Positions 15,471 through 25,919 are shown, numbered from the stretch's first letter. The stretch: 58,186 bases of DNA from an uncultured Desulfobulbaceae bacterium (GCA_945787325.1 CALZHP010000007.1:1-58186), one strand, 5' to 3'. Numbers and translations are program-made. The notes: a model not told the origin generated them from the letters alone.

Positions 15471-17109
15471 CTTTGTATTCGCCAAAGATAGTGCGCAGCA
15501 CATTACAAATCTCGCCCAATGTCGCATACTCTTTGACCGCCTCTAATATGAGCGGCATCAGGTTATCATCTCCGGCAGCTGCTTTTTTCAAACCATCCAG
15601 CGCAGCCGCCACTTTTTCGTTACCCCGGTTCCTTTTTACTTCTGCAAGTTTTTCCACCTGCATTTTCTCTACTATAGGATCAACTCTGAGCACCGGTGGC
15701 TTTACTTCTTCCTCAACCTGAAACTTGTTAACACCTACAATAATGCGGTCACCACTTTCTATTTCCTTCTGGTATTCATAGGCGGCATTTTCAATCTGGC
15801 GCTGGATAAATCCTTCTTCAATACAGGAAACAACACCACCAGCATTTTCAACTTTAGCTATCAAATCGGTTGCTTCCTTTTCTATTCTGTCAGTCTGTTC
15901 CTCAATGAAATAGGAACCGGCCAGGGGATCTATCGTATTAGCCACCCCTGATTCATGCGCAATAACCTGTTGTGTGCGCAGGGCTGTTCTAACCGATTCC
16001 TCGGTGGGCAACGATAGCGCCTCGTCCCTGGAATTGGTATGGAGTGATTGAGTCCCGCCCAATACGGCAGATAATGCCTGGATTGTTACTCTGATTATGT
16101 TGTTGTCGATCTGCTGTGCCGTCAATGTGTTGCCGGCAGTTTGTGTATGGAAGCGGAGCATCTGACTGGCAGGATTGGTAGCACCAAAACGGTCTTTCAT
16201 GATGCGTGCCCACATTCTTCTAGCCGCCCTGAATTTAGCGACTTCTTCCAGGAGATCGGATGATGCATTGAAGAAAAAGGAAAGTCTTTTGGCAAATACA
16301 TCTATTTCAAGACCAGCATCAAGAGCCGCCTGCACGTAAGTAATGGCATTAGCCAGGGTAAAAGCAACTTCCTGAGCTGCGGAAGAACCCGCTTCGCGTA
16401 TATGGTATCCGGAGATTGAAATCGTATTAAATCCAGGAATATTCTGGCTGCACCACTGGAATATATTGGTAATGATCCGCAAGCTCTGTTTAGGAGGAAA
16501 GATATAGGTTCCCCGAGCCACATATTCTTTTAGTACATCGTTTTGTATCGTTCCCTTAAGTGCCCCGGGAGAGACTCCCTGTTTTTCGGCAACCGCCACA
16601 TACATGGCTAGCAGAACTGCAGCTGGGGAATTTATGGTCATTGAGGTGGATACTTTATCCAGAGGGATCTGATCGAAAAGCACCTCCATATCCGCCAGAG
16701 AATCTATGGCTACACCAACCTTGCCCACCTCTCCGGTGCTCATGGAATCATCAGAGTCATAACCTATCTGGGTGGGAAGGTCGAAAGCTATTGAAAGCCC
16801 GGTTGTTCCCTGATCCAGAAGATAACGGAAACGTTTGTTTGATTCCGCTGCATTAGAAAAACCTGCGTACTGGCGCATTGTCCAGAAACGGCCCCGGTAC
16901 ATAGTAGGTTGCACACCCCTGGTATATGGATATTTTCCTGGGAAACCCAAATTTTCCAAATAGTCATCATCAATGTCTTCAGGAAAAGCCACTCTGGGAA
17001 CTTCATCACCGCCATGATTTGTAAAATTTTCTTTACGCTCCGGAAATCTCTCAAGGCTCTTCCGGAGTTCACTTTCTTCCCATGCTTGCAATTCTGGATT
17101 TTTTCCCAT
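15466..17109 (-). CDS. mcmA: Methylmalonyl-CoA mutase, catalytic large subunit
   Basis: 547 residues: the substrate-binding TIM-barrel part only, without the B12 domain. Typical segments are [47 protein letters not shown], and [13 protein letters not shown]. It rearranges succinyl-CoA and methylmalonyl-CoA together with the separate cobalamin subunit encoded three genes upstream. The split form is normal in many Desulfobacterota and archaea, so it is not a broken gene. The meaB chaperone gene lies directly upstream. Confidence 0.94.
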   Translation of the reverse strand: MGKNPELQAWEESELRKSLERFPERKENFTNHGGDEVPRVAFPEDIDDDYLENLGFPGKYPYTRGVQPTMYRGRFWTMRQYAGFSNAAESNKRFRYLLDQGTTGLSIAFDLPTQIGYDSDDSMSTGEVGKVGVAIDSLADMEVLFDQIPLDKVSTSMTINSPAAVLLAMYVAVAEKQGVSPGALKGTIQNDVLKEYVARGTYIFPPKQSLRIITNIFQWCSQNIPGFNTISISGYHIREAGSSAAQEVAFTLANAITYVQAALDAGLEIDVFAKRLSFFFNASSDLLEEVAKFRAARRMWARIMKDRFGATNPASQMLRFHTQTAGNTLTAQQIDNNIIRVTIQALSAVLGGTQSLHTNSRDEALSLPTEESVRTALRTQQVIAHESGVANTIDPLAGSYFIEEQTDRIEKEATDLIAKVENAGGVVSCIEEGFIQRQIENAAYEYQKEIESGDRIIVGVNKFQVEEEVKPPVLRVDPIVEKMQVEKLAEVKRNRGNEKVAAALDGLKKAAAGDDNLMPLILEAVKEYATLGEICNVLRTIFGEYKD

Positions 17110-17137
17110 GGTATTGCCTCAATTACAAATTGTCTCT

Positions 17138-18055
17138 TTATAATTTTTTTAGGATTTCCACTGCCTTCATACGCGGATCTCCTTTCCGGCTCGTATCACT
17201 TTCAGCTATCATTTTAAGAAATTTGGGTTTTATAAGCTCTACGGCCCAGTCCAAAACTTCCAGGTCATGTGATTTCATGCGGCGCTTCATAATTTCACCG
17301 CTTTGACGATACTCTTCATCAATTTTTGCTACTACATGTAACATATCTTTTATACCCTTCCCCTCAGAAGCCACCGTCATGCACACCTCGATGACGCCCT
17401 CATTCTTCTCCCGACGTTCTCGGGCGACCGCTTCCATATCCATGGCCAGGGTTTCAGCGCCGGCACAATCGGCTTTGTTAACAACCAGTAGATCGGCAAC
17501 CTCCAGAAGCCCAGCTTTCATTGCCTGTATATCATCACCAAGGCCAGGGGCCAATACAAGCGCTGTAATGTCAGCAAGCCTGATTATGTCCATCTCGGAC
17601 TGACCAACTCCGACAGTTTCTATGATAATATGCGAACAGCCGCTGCTGGCCATTATTCTCACAGCGGCACCAGTTGCTGCGCACAGCCCGCCCAGTCTTC
17701 CTCGGGTTGCCATGGACCGAACAACTACATCATTATCCAAGGCATGCTGCATCATGCGTATGCGGTCCCCAAGAATGGCTCCACCGGAAATTGGTGAAGA
17801 GGGATCGATGGCTATAACACCAATGCGTTTTCCCTGAGATCGAAAATATGAAATGATCTGGTTGGTGAGTGTAGATTTACCGGCACCGGGCGGCCCGGTT
17901 ATTCCAAGGACCAGTGCCTGGTCAATAAGTGACTCATCCAGAGATGCAAGAATTGAGTCCGCCAGGGGGTCGCCATTTTCCACCAGGGAAATAGCCTTGG
18001 CCACAGCCCTGGGGTCACGCTCTTTCAAACCTTGCAGGAGGTGATCGCTGTTCAT
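17138..18055 (-). CDS. meaB: MeaB/ArgK-family G-protein chaperone of methylmalonyl-CoA mutase
   Basis: 305 residues with Walker A GPPGAGKST at 54-62, a DPSSPISGGAILGDRIRM switch region, ETVGVGQSE (Walker B-like) and the NKAD specificity motif. It loads, gates and protects adenosylcobalamin on the mutase using GTP. It sits between the genes for the two mutase subunits, which supports the assignment. Confidence 0.95.
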   Translation of the reverse strand: MNSDHLLQGLKERDPRAVAKAISLVENGDPLADSILASLDESLIDQALVLGITGPPGAGKSTLTNQIISYFRSQGKRIGVIAIDPSSPISGGAILGDRIRMMQHALDNDVVVRSMATRGRLGGLCAATGAAVRIMASSGCSHIIIETVGVGQSEMDIIRLADITALVLAPGLGDDIQAMKAGLLEVADLLVVNKADCAGAETLAMDMEAVARERREKNEGVIEVCMTVASEGKGIKDMLHVVAKIDEEYRQSGEIMKRRMKSHDLEVLDWAVELIKPKFLKMIAESDTSRKGDPRMKAVEILKKL

Positions 18056-18091
18056 TTAAGACCTTTATTGAAAAGAGCTTTAATTCGGTGT

Positions 18092-18508
18092 CTAACTACC
18101 TTGGTGCGCTTCGCAGGCCTGTTGGAATGCCTGAATTATCTGATCTACAGGAGTGCCTGGCGTGAAAACTTCCACTATTCCTGCCTGTTTTAAATGAGAA
18201 ATATCTTCGTCGGGTATAACACCCCCACCCAGCACGGGTATATCGCCGGCTCCAGATTTACCGAGGGCATCAACTACGGCTGGGAAAAGTCTCAGGTGCG
18301 CCCCGGAAAGAGAGGAAAGTCCCACGGCGGAAACATCTTCCTGCACAGCTGCTGCAGCTATTTCTTCGGGTGTTCTGCGTATGCCTGTATAGACTACTTC
18401 GAACCCGGCGTCCCTCAAGGCCCTGGCTATAAACTTCGCGCCCCGGTCATGCCCGTCCAAACCTGGCTTTCCTATCAGAACCCGGTATCGGTGTGTCGTT
18501 TCAGCCAT
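18092..18508 (-). CDS. mcmB: Methylmalonyl-CoA mutase, cobalamin-binding small subunit
   Basis: 138 residues, a stand-alone B12-binding domain. The DxHxxG motif is DGHDRG (residues 18-23, His20 as lower cobalt ligand), followed by GLSSLSGAH and GGGVIPDEDI as expected. GGAGGAAAT precedes the ATG. It is first of the mutase set in transcription order (small subunit, meaB, large subunit). Confidence 0.95.
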   Translation of the reverse strand: MAETTHRYRVLIGKPGLDGHDRGAKFIARALRDAGFEVVYTGIRRTPEEIAAAAVQEDVSAVGLSSLSGAHLRLFPAVVDALGKSGAGDIPVLGGGVIPDEDISHLKQAGIVEVFTPGTPVDQIIQAFQQACEAHQGS

Positions 18509-18588
18509 ACTATTTCCTCCGCGACTTTCAACAAACTAATTTAAATTTGATGTGTAATTATATTATAATGCATACTAAACAATCTTCG

Positions 18589-18754
18589 GATGGCTAAACA
18601 TAATAGTTTGATATTAAAGGAGCACCCCTCAAGGGGGTATAAATAGTGGCGTCGAGGAAGCAGAGCCATACATAAGGTATGGTGAGCATTCCAAGAACCC
18701 AGACACCACTGCGCTGTTACGACACAGAAGATCGGACTTTTTTTGCGACGCCAT
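18589..18754. repeat. Long inverted-repeat intergenic element 3
   Basis: Starts GGATGGCTAAACA and ends GACTTTTTTTGCGACGCCAT; arms are imperfect. The interior includes palindromic ATACATAAGGTAT and a GTTACGACACAGAAGATCGGACTT segment close to element 4. It ends two bases before the sucD stop codon. Confidence 0.65.
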
Positions 18755-18756
18755 AT

Positions 18757-19638
18757 TTATTTAAAAATACCGGAACAAAACTCCCCGAACTTGCCAAGAT
18801 CATCACATACATTGATACCGGCTTCCTTCATCACCGCAATCTTGGCTTGGGCTGTACCGCTTCCGCCGCTGACAATAGCACCTGCATGCCCCATACGCCT
18901 TCCGGGAGGCGCCGTCAGCCCTGCAACAAAACCGACAACTGGTTTGTTTACGTTATCAGTTATATAGGCGGCTGCTTCTTCTTCCGCTGAACCCCCTATT
19001 TCTCCGACAAGTACAATTCCTTTTGTATTGTCATCCTGCTGGAAAGCTTCCAGACAGTCAATAAAATTTGTACCATTGATAGGATCTCCACCTATTCCCA
19101 GACATGTTGTCTGCCCTATTCCTTGTTGGGTCAACTGGTGAACAACTTCATAAGTAAGAGTTCCGGAGCGCGACACTACACCAATGGGTCCGCCAGGTAA
19201 ATGAATGGCGCCCGGCATGATGCCGATCTTGCATTGGCCGGGTGTGATAATTCCTGGACAGTTCGGACCAATAAGCCTGGTTTTCTTTAGCTCCATATAA
19301 TTTTTGACCTTCATCATATCAAGAATAGGTATACCTTCAGTTATGGCAACGATAAGGTCGATATCGGCATCTGTTGCTTCCATAATGGCATCCGCTGCGA
19401 ATGCCGGAGGTACAAAAATCATGCTGCAGTTGGCACCGGTTTCCCGCATTGCTTCTTCAACGGTATCATAGACAGGCACACCATCCATATCCTGCCCACC
19501 TTTGCCGGGAGTCACACCAGCAACCACACTAGTGCCATACTCTATGCACTGCCGAGTATGAAACTGACCTTCTTTACCGGTAATCCCCTGGACCAGTACT
19601 TTTGTCTGATTGTCAACAAATATCGCCAATTTTGACAC
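18757..19638 (-). CDS. sucD: Succinyl-CoA synthetase alpha subunit
   Basis: 293 residues with the CoA-binding N domain ([21 protein letters not shown]) and the ligase domain. The phosphohistidine motif is [14 protein letters not shown] (His246). GTG start. It forms the enzyme with SucC encoded upstream (206-bp spacer) and interconverts succinyl-CoA with succinate plus NTP, or activates succinate for propionate formation. Confidence 0.96.
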   Translation of the reverse strand: MSKLAIFVDNQTKVLVQGITGKEGQFHTRQCIEYGTSVVAGVTPGKGGQDMDGVPVYDTVEEAMRETGANCSMIFVPPAFAADAIMEATDADIDLIVAITEGIPILDMMKVKNYMELKKTRLIGPNCPGIITPGQCKIGIMPGAIHLPGGPIGVVSRSGTLTYEVVHQLTQQGIGQTTCLGIGGDPINGTNFIDCLEAFQQDDNTKGIVLVGEIGGSAEEEAAAYITDNVNKPVVGFVAGLTAPPGRRMGHAGAIVSGGSGTAQAKIAVMKEAGINVCDDLGKFGEFCSGIFK

Positions 19639-19844
19639 CTTCAGTTTTGCAATATATAGAGTGAAACTGCTCCGAAGACAGAAACACCTTTAATTATGTT
19701 ATTAACATGTAAAATTATAAGAATCAGCAGAAATCAAGCAAGGCAAAAAACAGGAATATCAAAACAATAAAAAACTTTTACGCACGACATTACTGTTTTT
19801 GCTGTTTGAGCAGTTACATGCTCTCGATATTCGGAATTGCGGGA

Positions 19845-21008
19845 TCAGCTGCTTGCTATTTCAGCTATTTTTCTGGCAGCGTCATCCAGATTGGTTGCCG
19901 TCATCAGGTTAAGGCCGGAATCAGCCAGGATCTGTCTGCCCTGTTCAACATTAGTTCCTTCCAGGCGCACAACAACCGGTACATTGATACCTGTTTTTTT
20001 GGCCGCCTGGACAACTCCTTCCGCCAGGACATCGCAACGCAGGATGCCACCGAATATATTGATGAGTATTCCTTTTACATTGTCATCATTTAAAATAATG
20101 CGGAAACCGTTTTCTACCATTTCGGAACTGGCGCCACCTCCCACATCTAGAAAATTTGCCGGCTCCGCCCCGGAACTTTTAATAAGATCCATGGTAGCCA
20201 TTGCAAGCCCTGCACCGTTAACCATGTTGCCGACATTGCCGTCCAGATTAATGTAGTTGAGGTTATGCTTTGACGCCTCAACTTCAAGCGGGTCTTCCTC
20301 TTCTGCATCCCTGTATTCCATAATATCCTTGTGCCGATAGAGAGCATTGTCGTCAATCTCTATCTTGGCATCAAGCGCCAACAGGTTTTTGTCTTCCGTA
20401 ATTACAAGCGGGTTAATTTCCAATAGTGAGCAGTCATATTTCACAAATAGAGAATACAGCTTAACGAGCAGCTTCATGAAGTCGCGAATATGGGGTACAG
20501 GAAGACGAAGTTTATAGGCGATCTTTCTGCAGTGGAAAGGCTGAATACCTATGAGCGGATTGATATACGTTTTAATAATTTTTTCAGGAGAGTGCTCTGC
20601 CACTTCCTCTATATCCATACCGCCGGCCAAACTTGCAATAATGACTATTTTGGCTGTTTCTCTGTCGGGTACGATCGACAGGTACATCTCCTTTTTGATG
20701 TCGAGGCCCTGCTCAACCAGGACCTTGCGCACAGTTCTGCCCTGAGGCCCGGTCTGCGGAGTTACCAGTGGCTTGCCCATGATATCTTTAGCATGACTGA
20801 GAACCTCATCCTCACTGTGAGCAATTTTCACACCACCACCCTTACCGCGTCCGCCGGCATGAATCTGTGCCTTCACGACAACAGGATACACTTTGAGCTT
20901 GCCTGCTGCCTCGCAAGCTTCTTCAACGCTGTGAGCTATTTTACCCCTCGGGACGGGAATCTGGTGTTTACGGAAAATTTCTTTCGCCTGGTATTCATGG
21001 ATCTTCAT
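19845..21008 (-). CDS. sucC: Succinyl-CoA synthetase beta subunit
   Basis: 387 residues from the ATG with GGGAGAGAC upstream; a longer in-frame extension of 14 residues is unlikely. It starts with the canonical MKIHEYQAKEIFRKH and has the ATP-grasp region (KAQIHAGGRGKGGGVK), LLEINPLV and the C-terminal NIFGGILRCDVLAEG segment. Together with sucD it completes the link from the methylmalonyl-CoA pathway to succinate. Confidence 0.96.
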   Translation of the reverse strand: MKIHEYQAKEIFRKHQIPVPRGKIAHSVEEACEAAGKLKVYPVVVKAQIHAGGRGKGGGVKIAHSEDEVLSHAKDIMGKPLVTPQTGPQGRTVRKVLVEQGLDIKKEMYLSIVPDRETAKIVIIASLAGGMDIEEVAEHSPEKIIKTYINPLIGIQPFHCRKIAYKLRLPVPHIRDFMKLLVKLYSLFVKYDCSLLEINPLVITEDKNLLALDAKIEIDDNALYRHKDIMEYRDAEEEDPLEVEASKHNLNYINLDGNVGNMVNGAGLAMATMDLIKSSGAEPANFLDVGGGASSEMVENGFRIILNDDNVKGILINIFGGILRCDVLAEGVVQAAKKTGINVPVVVRLEGTNVEQGRQILADSGLNLMTATNLDDAARKIAEIASS

Positions 21009-21095
21009 TGCCGTCTCTCCCGAGAGTGGTGCCGGGGCAAACCACTCCACATAATAAATTCATTCAATTGATGCTCTTTCTTTCAAACATTACGT

Positions 21096-21221
21096 GATGG
21101 CTAAACAAAAATTTCGTTATACAAGGCGTAGTGATTTTTGAGGTGCGAGGCATACATATGGTATTCCGAGTACCTCAAAAATTGCTACAACGCAGTAGAT
21201 CGGACTTTTTGTGACGCCATC
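21096..21221. repeat. Long inverted-repeat intergenic element 4
   Basis: Arms begin GATGGC (21096-21101) and end GCCATC (21216-21221), with matched A/T-rich inner flanks (TAAACAAAAA and CTTTTTGTGAC). The centre reads GAGGTGCGAGGCATACATATGGTATTCCGAGTACCTC in broken form, with a small dyad at its middle. It lies between sucC and prpE. Confidence 0.75.
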
Positions 21222-21235
21222 ATTTATTACTTCTG

Positions 21236-23128
21236 CTACTTCGGATACCCCATAGATTTTAAGGTTTCTGTTATTTCATCAAGGCTGGTGGGATCGTCAA
21301 TGGTGGAAGGCATACGATACTCCTTACCATTTGATATAGACCGCATTGTACCTCGAAGAATTTTACCGGAACGGGTTTTGGGAAGCCTTGGTACTACAGC
21401 AGTTTCCTTGTAACAGGCTATGGGTCCTATCTGGCTTCTCACCATCTTGACAAGCTCCTGCTTCATTTCATCTACATCGGGATCAGCACCAGCCTTGAGA
21501 ACAACAAGGCCCACCGGCAATTGTCCTTTCAGCTTATCGTCGGTACCAAAAACAGCACATTCCGCTATGGCGGGATGCGTGGCAACCACCTCTTCCATGG
21601 CTCCAGTGGAAAGCCTGTGCCCGGCGATATTAATAACATCGTCGATACGGCCCATAACAAAAATATAGCCGTCTTCATCAATGTAGCCGCCGTCACTTGT
21701 TTCATAGTACCCGGGGAACTTGCTCATATAGGAACTGATGAATTTTTCATTGGCATTGTATAAGGTCGGAAGTGTTCCAGGAGGCAGTGGAAGTTTCACT
21801 ACCACATTGCCTTCCTCGTGAGGTCCAACCTCTTTGCCTTCATCATCAACAATGCGGACATCATAACCGGGTACTGCCACGGTGGGCGATCCCGGTTTGA
21901 CAGGCATCTGTTCAATACCCATGCAGTTGGCGGCGATTGGCCAGCCTGTTTCTGTCTGCCACCAGTGGTCGATAACCGGCCTTTTCAATATTTTACTTGC
22001 CCAGTGATAGGTATCAGGGTCCAGCCGCTCTCCGGCCAGGAACAGGTATTTAAAATCTGAGAGATCATATTGCTTGACGAAATCGCCCTCGGGATCCTCT
22101 TTCTTGATCGCCCTGAAAGCGGTCGGAGCGGTAAATAGAACTCGAACTCCATGCTGATTAATTACTCGCCAGAAAGCTCCGGCGTCGGGCGTTCCAATAG
22201 GTTTTCCTTCATAAATAATAGTTGTGCATCCTCGTAGCAGAGGCGCGTATATAATGTATGAATGCCCCACAACCCAGCCGACATCGGATGCCGCCCAAAA
22301 TACATCCCCACTCCTGACATCATAGATATTTTCCATGCTCCAGTTGAGGGCAACAGCGTGACCACCGTTATCACGAACAACTCCTTTAGGCATGCCGGTC
22401 GTTCCGGAAGTATAGAGAATATAAAGCGGGTCAGTGGCCTTTACCGGCACACAGTCAGCGGGTTCTGCCTTGGCGGTAAGTTCCTGCCAGTCAAAGTCAC
22501 GGCCTTCGCTCAACGGGGCCTTTACCTGCTGGCGCTGGTAGATAACACATTTTTCCGGCTTGTGTTCGGCTATTTCGATGGCCTTGTCGAGAAGAGGCTT
22601 GTACTCGATAAGCTTTTTGCCCTCAATGGCGCCGGAAGCCGATACGATAACTTTAGGCTTTGAATGATCTATACGGATAGCAAGCTCGTTGGCGGCAAAA
22701 CCACCGAACACCACTGAATGCACCGCACCGATCCGGGCACAGGCAAGCATGGCAATTGCCGCCTGGGGTATCATGGGCATGTAAATTATAACGGTATCAC
22801 CCTTCTCCACCCCGAGCCCTTTCAGAACACCGGCAAAGTTTGCAGCCAGATCCCGCATTTCCCGGTAGGTAAATTTTTCGATGGTATTGGTGACCGGGCT
22901 GTCATAAATGATTGCCACCTGGTCGGCACGCCCTGATTCCACATGCCTGTCAAGGGCGTTATAGCAGGTATTCATTTCACCACCGGCAAACCATTTGTAG
23001 AATGGTGGGTCGGAGTCATCCAGAACTTTATCCCATTTCCTGCTCCAGTCGATGGACTCAGCAGCTTTTCCCCAAAACTCATCAGGGCTCTCTACGCTTT
23101 TACTAAATATTTCCTGGTATCTTCCCAT
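21236..23128 (-). CDS. prpE: Propionate-CoA ligase (PrpE-type acyl-CoA synthetase)
   Basis: 630 residues, the usual length. The AMP-binding motif YTSGTTGMPKGVVRDNGG carries the VRDNGG ending characteristic of PrpE over acetyl-CoA synthetase. Also present are WWQTETGWPIAAN and the acetylatable catalytic Lys in LPKTRSGKILRG. CCTAGGAGGTAGGG precedes the ATG. It is first in the transcription order of the pathway and would activate propionate with ATP and CoA. A strong palindrome lies about 120 bp upstream of the start. Confidence 0.92.
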   Translation of the reverse strand: MGRYQEIFSKSVESPDEFWGKAAESIDWSRKWDKVLDDSDPPFYKWFAGGEMNTCYNALDRHVESGRADQVAIIYDSPVTNTIEKFTYREMRDLAANFAGVLKGLGVEKGDTVIIYMPMIPQAAIAMLACARIGAVHSVVFGGFAANELAIRIDHSKPKVIVSASGAIEGKKLIEYKPLLDKAIEIAEHKPEKCVIYQRQQVKAPLSEGRDFDWQELTAKAEPADCVPVKATDPLYILYTSGTTGMPKGVVRDNGGHAVALNWSMENIYDVRSGDVFWAASDVGWVVGHSYIIYAPLLRGCTTIIYEGKPIGTPDAGAFWRVINQHGVRVLFTAPTAFRAIKKEDPEGDFVKQYDLSDFKYLFLAGERLDPDTYHWASKILKRPVIDHWWQTETGWPIAANCMGIEQMPVKPGSPTVAVPGYDVRIVDDEGKEVGPHEEGNVVVKLPLPPGTLPTLYNANEKFISSYMSKFPGYYETSDGGYIDEDGYIFVMGRIDDVINIAGHRLSTGAMEEVVATHPAIAECAVFGTDDKLKGQLPVGLVVLKAGADPDVDEMKQELVKMVRSQIGPIACYKETAVVPRLPKTRSGKILRGTMRSISNGKEYRMPSTIDDPTSLDEITETLKSMGYPK

Positions 23129-23246
23129 GACCCTACCTCCTAGGATTTGTCATATTATTGCAGCTATACAGACATTTCAGATTGTTTATTTTGAAGGTAT
23201 GAAAACACTAAGTACTTATCCGTGATTTTGCATCATTTACAACGCC

Positions 23247-23273
23247 TTTAGGTACCACATGGTGGTACCTAAA
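23247..23273. promoter_or_regulatory. Operator-like perfect palindrome upstream of prpE
   Basis: Twelve-base perfect arms TTTAGGTACCAC and GTGGTACCTAAA around ATG. No T-tract follows on either strand, so an operator is more likely than a terminator. The rest of 23129-23666 is AT-rich and holds no gene I can support. Confidence 0.55.
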
Positions 23274-23666
23274 TCAAGGTGGATTATAGGCGCATTCGGT
23301 CGGTTTTCCCACCCTGATTTGAAAAATTCAAACGATAACGACGATTTAAAAAAACATTTATCTGGGTATTTTTTTAAAAGAAAATTCAACGATTTGCAAT
23401 ATCTGGGGCCCTGAATCAGGGATAGCGGAAACAGGGTTTTCCAAATGGATGACTGCCGGCTAAGGGATAGGTTGAGCGCTTAAGAAAAATTTGGACAAAA
23501 AGAAATTCATCCGAAGGATAGAACAGGGAACCAGGGTCACATCTTAAAAAAAACAGATTAAAGTTATATTAATGGAGCTTCAATGATCCGGAAAACGAAA
23601 TTTGAATCAATTCAGCAAATTCGAATATAGCATATTGGGGACTGACCTAGAGTCAGTGTCCGAACC

Positions 23667-24620
23667 TCATTCAAGCGTCACCGGCGACACAAACCCCGCA
23701 GGTTTGACGGCAAGAACAGAGGTGTTTACACTGCTGAGAATAGTTTCCGCAGTGCTGCCTATAAAAAAACCGGCAAGATCTGTTCGCGACAGAGTACCCA
23801 TTACCAGGAGGTCGATTTCATTTTCCTCCACCATGTCAGGGACAACGTCCTCAGCATCTCCTTCAACCATGTGAATCTGCGGAGTGAGATTATCAATGTT
23901 TTTTGACTTGAGAATATCCAGCAGCATGGAGTCAAATTCATCTTTACTTACCTGCATGTCTTCCCGCTGGGATCTCATCCATTCCTCAACATCATCTTTC
24001 AGAAAATTGGACCATGGGAAATGCAACAGTTTTTCCCCCATAGTCACCCAGGCATGCACGACATGCAGTTCGCATGAATCACAGTCTGCAAGTGAAGCCG
24101 ACATTTCAAGGATCTGACGGTTGAGCGCGCTGAGATCTTCATCATCGCCATATGATTCCAAGTCGACCGCGGCCAGTATACGATTCACCGGCCTTGCTTC
24201 TTCTACTTTTACAATCCAGACCGGACAGGGACATTTACGCAGCAAATGCATATCGGTTGAACCGAACAGCGAGGTCTTGATGCTCTTCTCGGGATCCGGA
24301 GATTTTATGACCAGGTCGTAGCATTCACGCAGTACAGCCTGGATGATTTCATAAAACGGTTTTCCTGTTAATATCTTGACGGATATTTCCAGTTCTCCTG
24401 GTAAATCCTTTAGAAGGCCTTCGATCAGGAGCTTTCTCTCTTCAATAAGAGAATCGAAGAGGATGTTTCCTTCGGGATGCTCTTTTCCGGGTAGCGTCAG
24501 GACATCCGCAATTGTCAACCTGGCATTATTGGCAGCAGCCAGCGAGACAGCTCTCTGAAAAGCGGGTCCTTTAATATCAGGTACCTGTGTGACTAGAAGG
24601 ATATTCTTGAAGCGCTGCAT
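23667..24620 (-). CDS. Tandem universal stress protein
   Basis: 317 residues with two UspA-like halves. The first ends in VIKSPDPEKS and SLFGSTDMHLLRKCPCPVWIVK. The second begins NRILAAVDLES and ends in the ATP-binding type motif MGTLSRTDLAGFFIGSTAETIL followed by SVLAVKP. Tandem Usp proteins respond to energy or redox stress; the specific role is unknown. It is monocistronic or with the following membrane protein gene, 74 bp apart in the same orientation. Confidence 0.88.
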   Translation of the reverse strand: MQRFKNILLVTQVPDIKGPAFQRAVSLAAANNARLTIADVLTLPGKEHPEGNILFDSLIEERKLLIEGLLKDLPGELEISVKILTGKPFYEIIQAVLRECYDLVIKSPDPEKSIKTSLFGSTDMHLLRKCPCPVWIVKVEEARPVNRILAAVDLESYGDDEDLSALNRQILEMSASLADCDSCELHVVHAWVTMGEKLLHFPWSNFLKDDVEEWMRSQREDMQVSKDEFDSMLLDILKSKNIDNLTPQIHMVEGDAEDVVPDMVEENEIDLLVMGTLSRTDLAGFFIGSTAETILSSVNTSVLAVKPAGFVSPVTLE

Positions 24621-24694
24621 CTCTAACTTCTCCCGGACTTTTTAACCTTATCCTTAAATTTGCAAAACATGTTCAGGGCTTAAAATTACTGCGT

Positions 24695-25714
24695 TTAATC
24701 TTCAACTCCAAAAATAATCCGATAAACAATACCGTTCATAACTACGATCATTGGTAGTGTCCAGATTATACCCAGACCGAATGGGATCATGCTAATCAGA
24801 TAAATGACACCCATGACCAGATAAAGAGCAAAAATCTTAAACCACTGACGACTGATAGCTTTGCGTGATTTTTCCATTGCAGGCCAGGCGTCCATATTTT
24901 TATCGATAATCAGTGGAATAACCAACAGGTAGGCAATGCTCAAATATATTCCGGGAAGGACAAGAAGCATAAAACCCAGGTAGGTTAATAATGTTATAAG
25001 GAGAGCAGCGATAAGAATAGGTACCATGTATTCAAAATATCCAAATACCATATTGAAACATACTGGGCGGTCCACAGCCCGGTTTACACCTATCATCATG
25101 ACACCAGCAAGGAAGGGATACAACGCTATGGTGACAGTCATCTGTGTGGCAACTGAAAAGGCAATGTTATCAGGCCCTACTCCTATTATTCTCATTACAA
25201 TTCCCAAGGCGATTGACAATCCGATTGACACAGCCAGCACCATCAAGCCTGCACCCCAAAGCGCTCCTTTCACACCCTTTGTTTTTTCCCAGGCCTCCTT
25301 TATCACATCCATTATGGCAAAATCGTAATCAGCAGGTTTTGGACTAGCTGATTCACTCTTAGATTCAGAGGGGGCGATGGCAGCTGGATAAGATGGTTTA
25401 TCCTTCGGGTGTTCAGTCTTATGACTTTGCTGTTCAGCCGGTTCTTCCTGTTGAAGTTGCTGTGAGGCTTCAACAGGAGTACTCATTTCCTCTATTTCAC
25501 ACAAAGCTCCACACTCTGCAAAAAGATCTCTATGCTTTTCTGCCTCTTCATAGCTCACATCTTTTTTAACTATTGCTCTGTCAAGTTCGAAAATTTTTTC
25601 CACTGTGTCTTTAGGCACCTTAAACTTGTCAAGTAAGCTGCTTTTCACTTCTTCAACGCTTTTTCCCTCGGAGATTTTGCCTGAAAAGACTACCTGGTAT
25701 TTTTTTTCCTGCAT
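24695..25714 (-). CDS. Membrane protein with N-terminal small alpha/beta domain
   Basis: 339 residues from the ATG with GGAGGTAGC upstream. Residues 1-75 form a soluble domain (KYQVVFSGKISEGKSVEEVKS, then EAEKHRDLFAECGALCEIEE) seen at the N-terminus of various envelope proteins. Residues 80-140 are a Pro/Ser/Gln-rich linker. The remainder has about six transmembrane helices, with LVLPGIYLSIAYLLVIPLI and a MEKSRKAI loop, resembling DUF-type glycerophosphoryl or YciC-like membrane families. Function unknown. Confidence 0.75.
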   Translation of the reverse strand: MQEKKYQVVFSGKISEGKSVEEVKSSLLDKFKVPKDTVEKIFELDRAIVKKDVSYEEAEKHRDLFAECGALCEIEEMSTPVEASQQLQQEEPAEQQSHKTEHPKDKPSYPAAIAPSESKSESASPKPADYDFAIMDVIKEAWEKTKGVKGALWGAGLMVLAVSIGLSIALGIVMRIIGVGPDNIAFSVATQMTVTIALYPFLAGVMMIGVNRAVDRPVCFNMVFGYFEYMVPILIAALLITLLTYLGFMLLVLPGIYLSIAYLLVIPLIIDKNMDAWPAMEKSRKAISRQWFKIFALYLVMGVIYLISMIPFGLGIIWTLPMIVVMNGIVYRIIFGVED

Positions 25715-25919
25715 TGCTACCTCCATATTTTGGACCCAAATAATAATGCGAAAAAACACAAACACTTGAATACATAACAGATATCACTGAAGTGTCAACT
25801 GCAGATATTTGATAGATTATATGAAAACAATTTATCCGTTTACATTAAACTAAGTATATTATTTATTTAAATCTGTAAACTAATGATGAATCCGCTGGAA
25901 TAAGAGATTTCACATAGTT

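Noticed and set aside
15466-18508. Methylmalonyl-CoA mutase as a broken gene because catalytic and B12 parts are separate
   Set aside because: Both parts have proper starts and full domain lengths, and the two-subunit form with meaB between is a known arrangement.
18612-18640. CCCCTCAAGGGGG as a terminator for the mutase small-subunit region
   Set aside because: The stem is short, there is no T-tract on either strand, and it lies inside the long inverted-repeat element.
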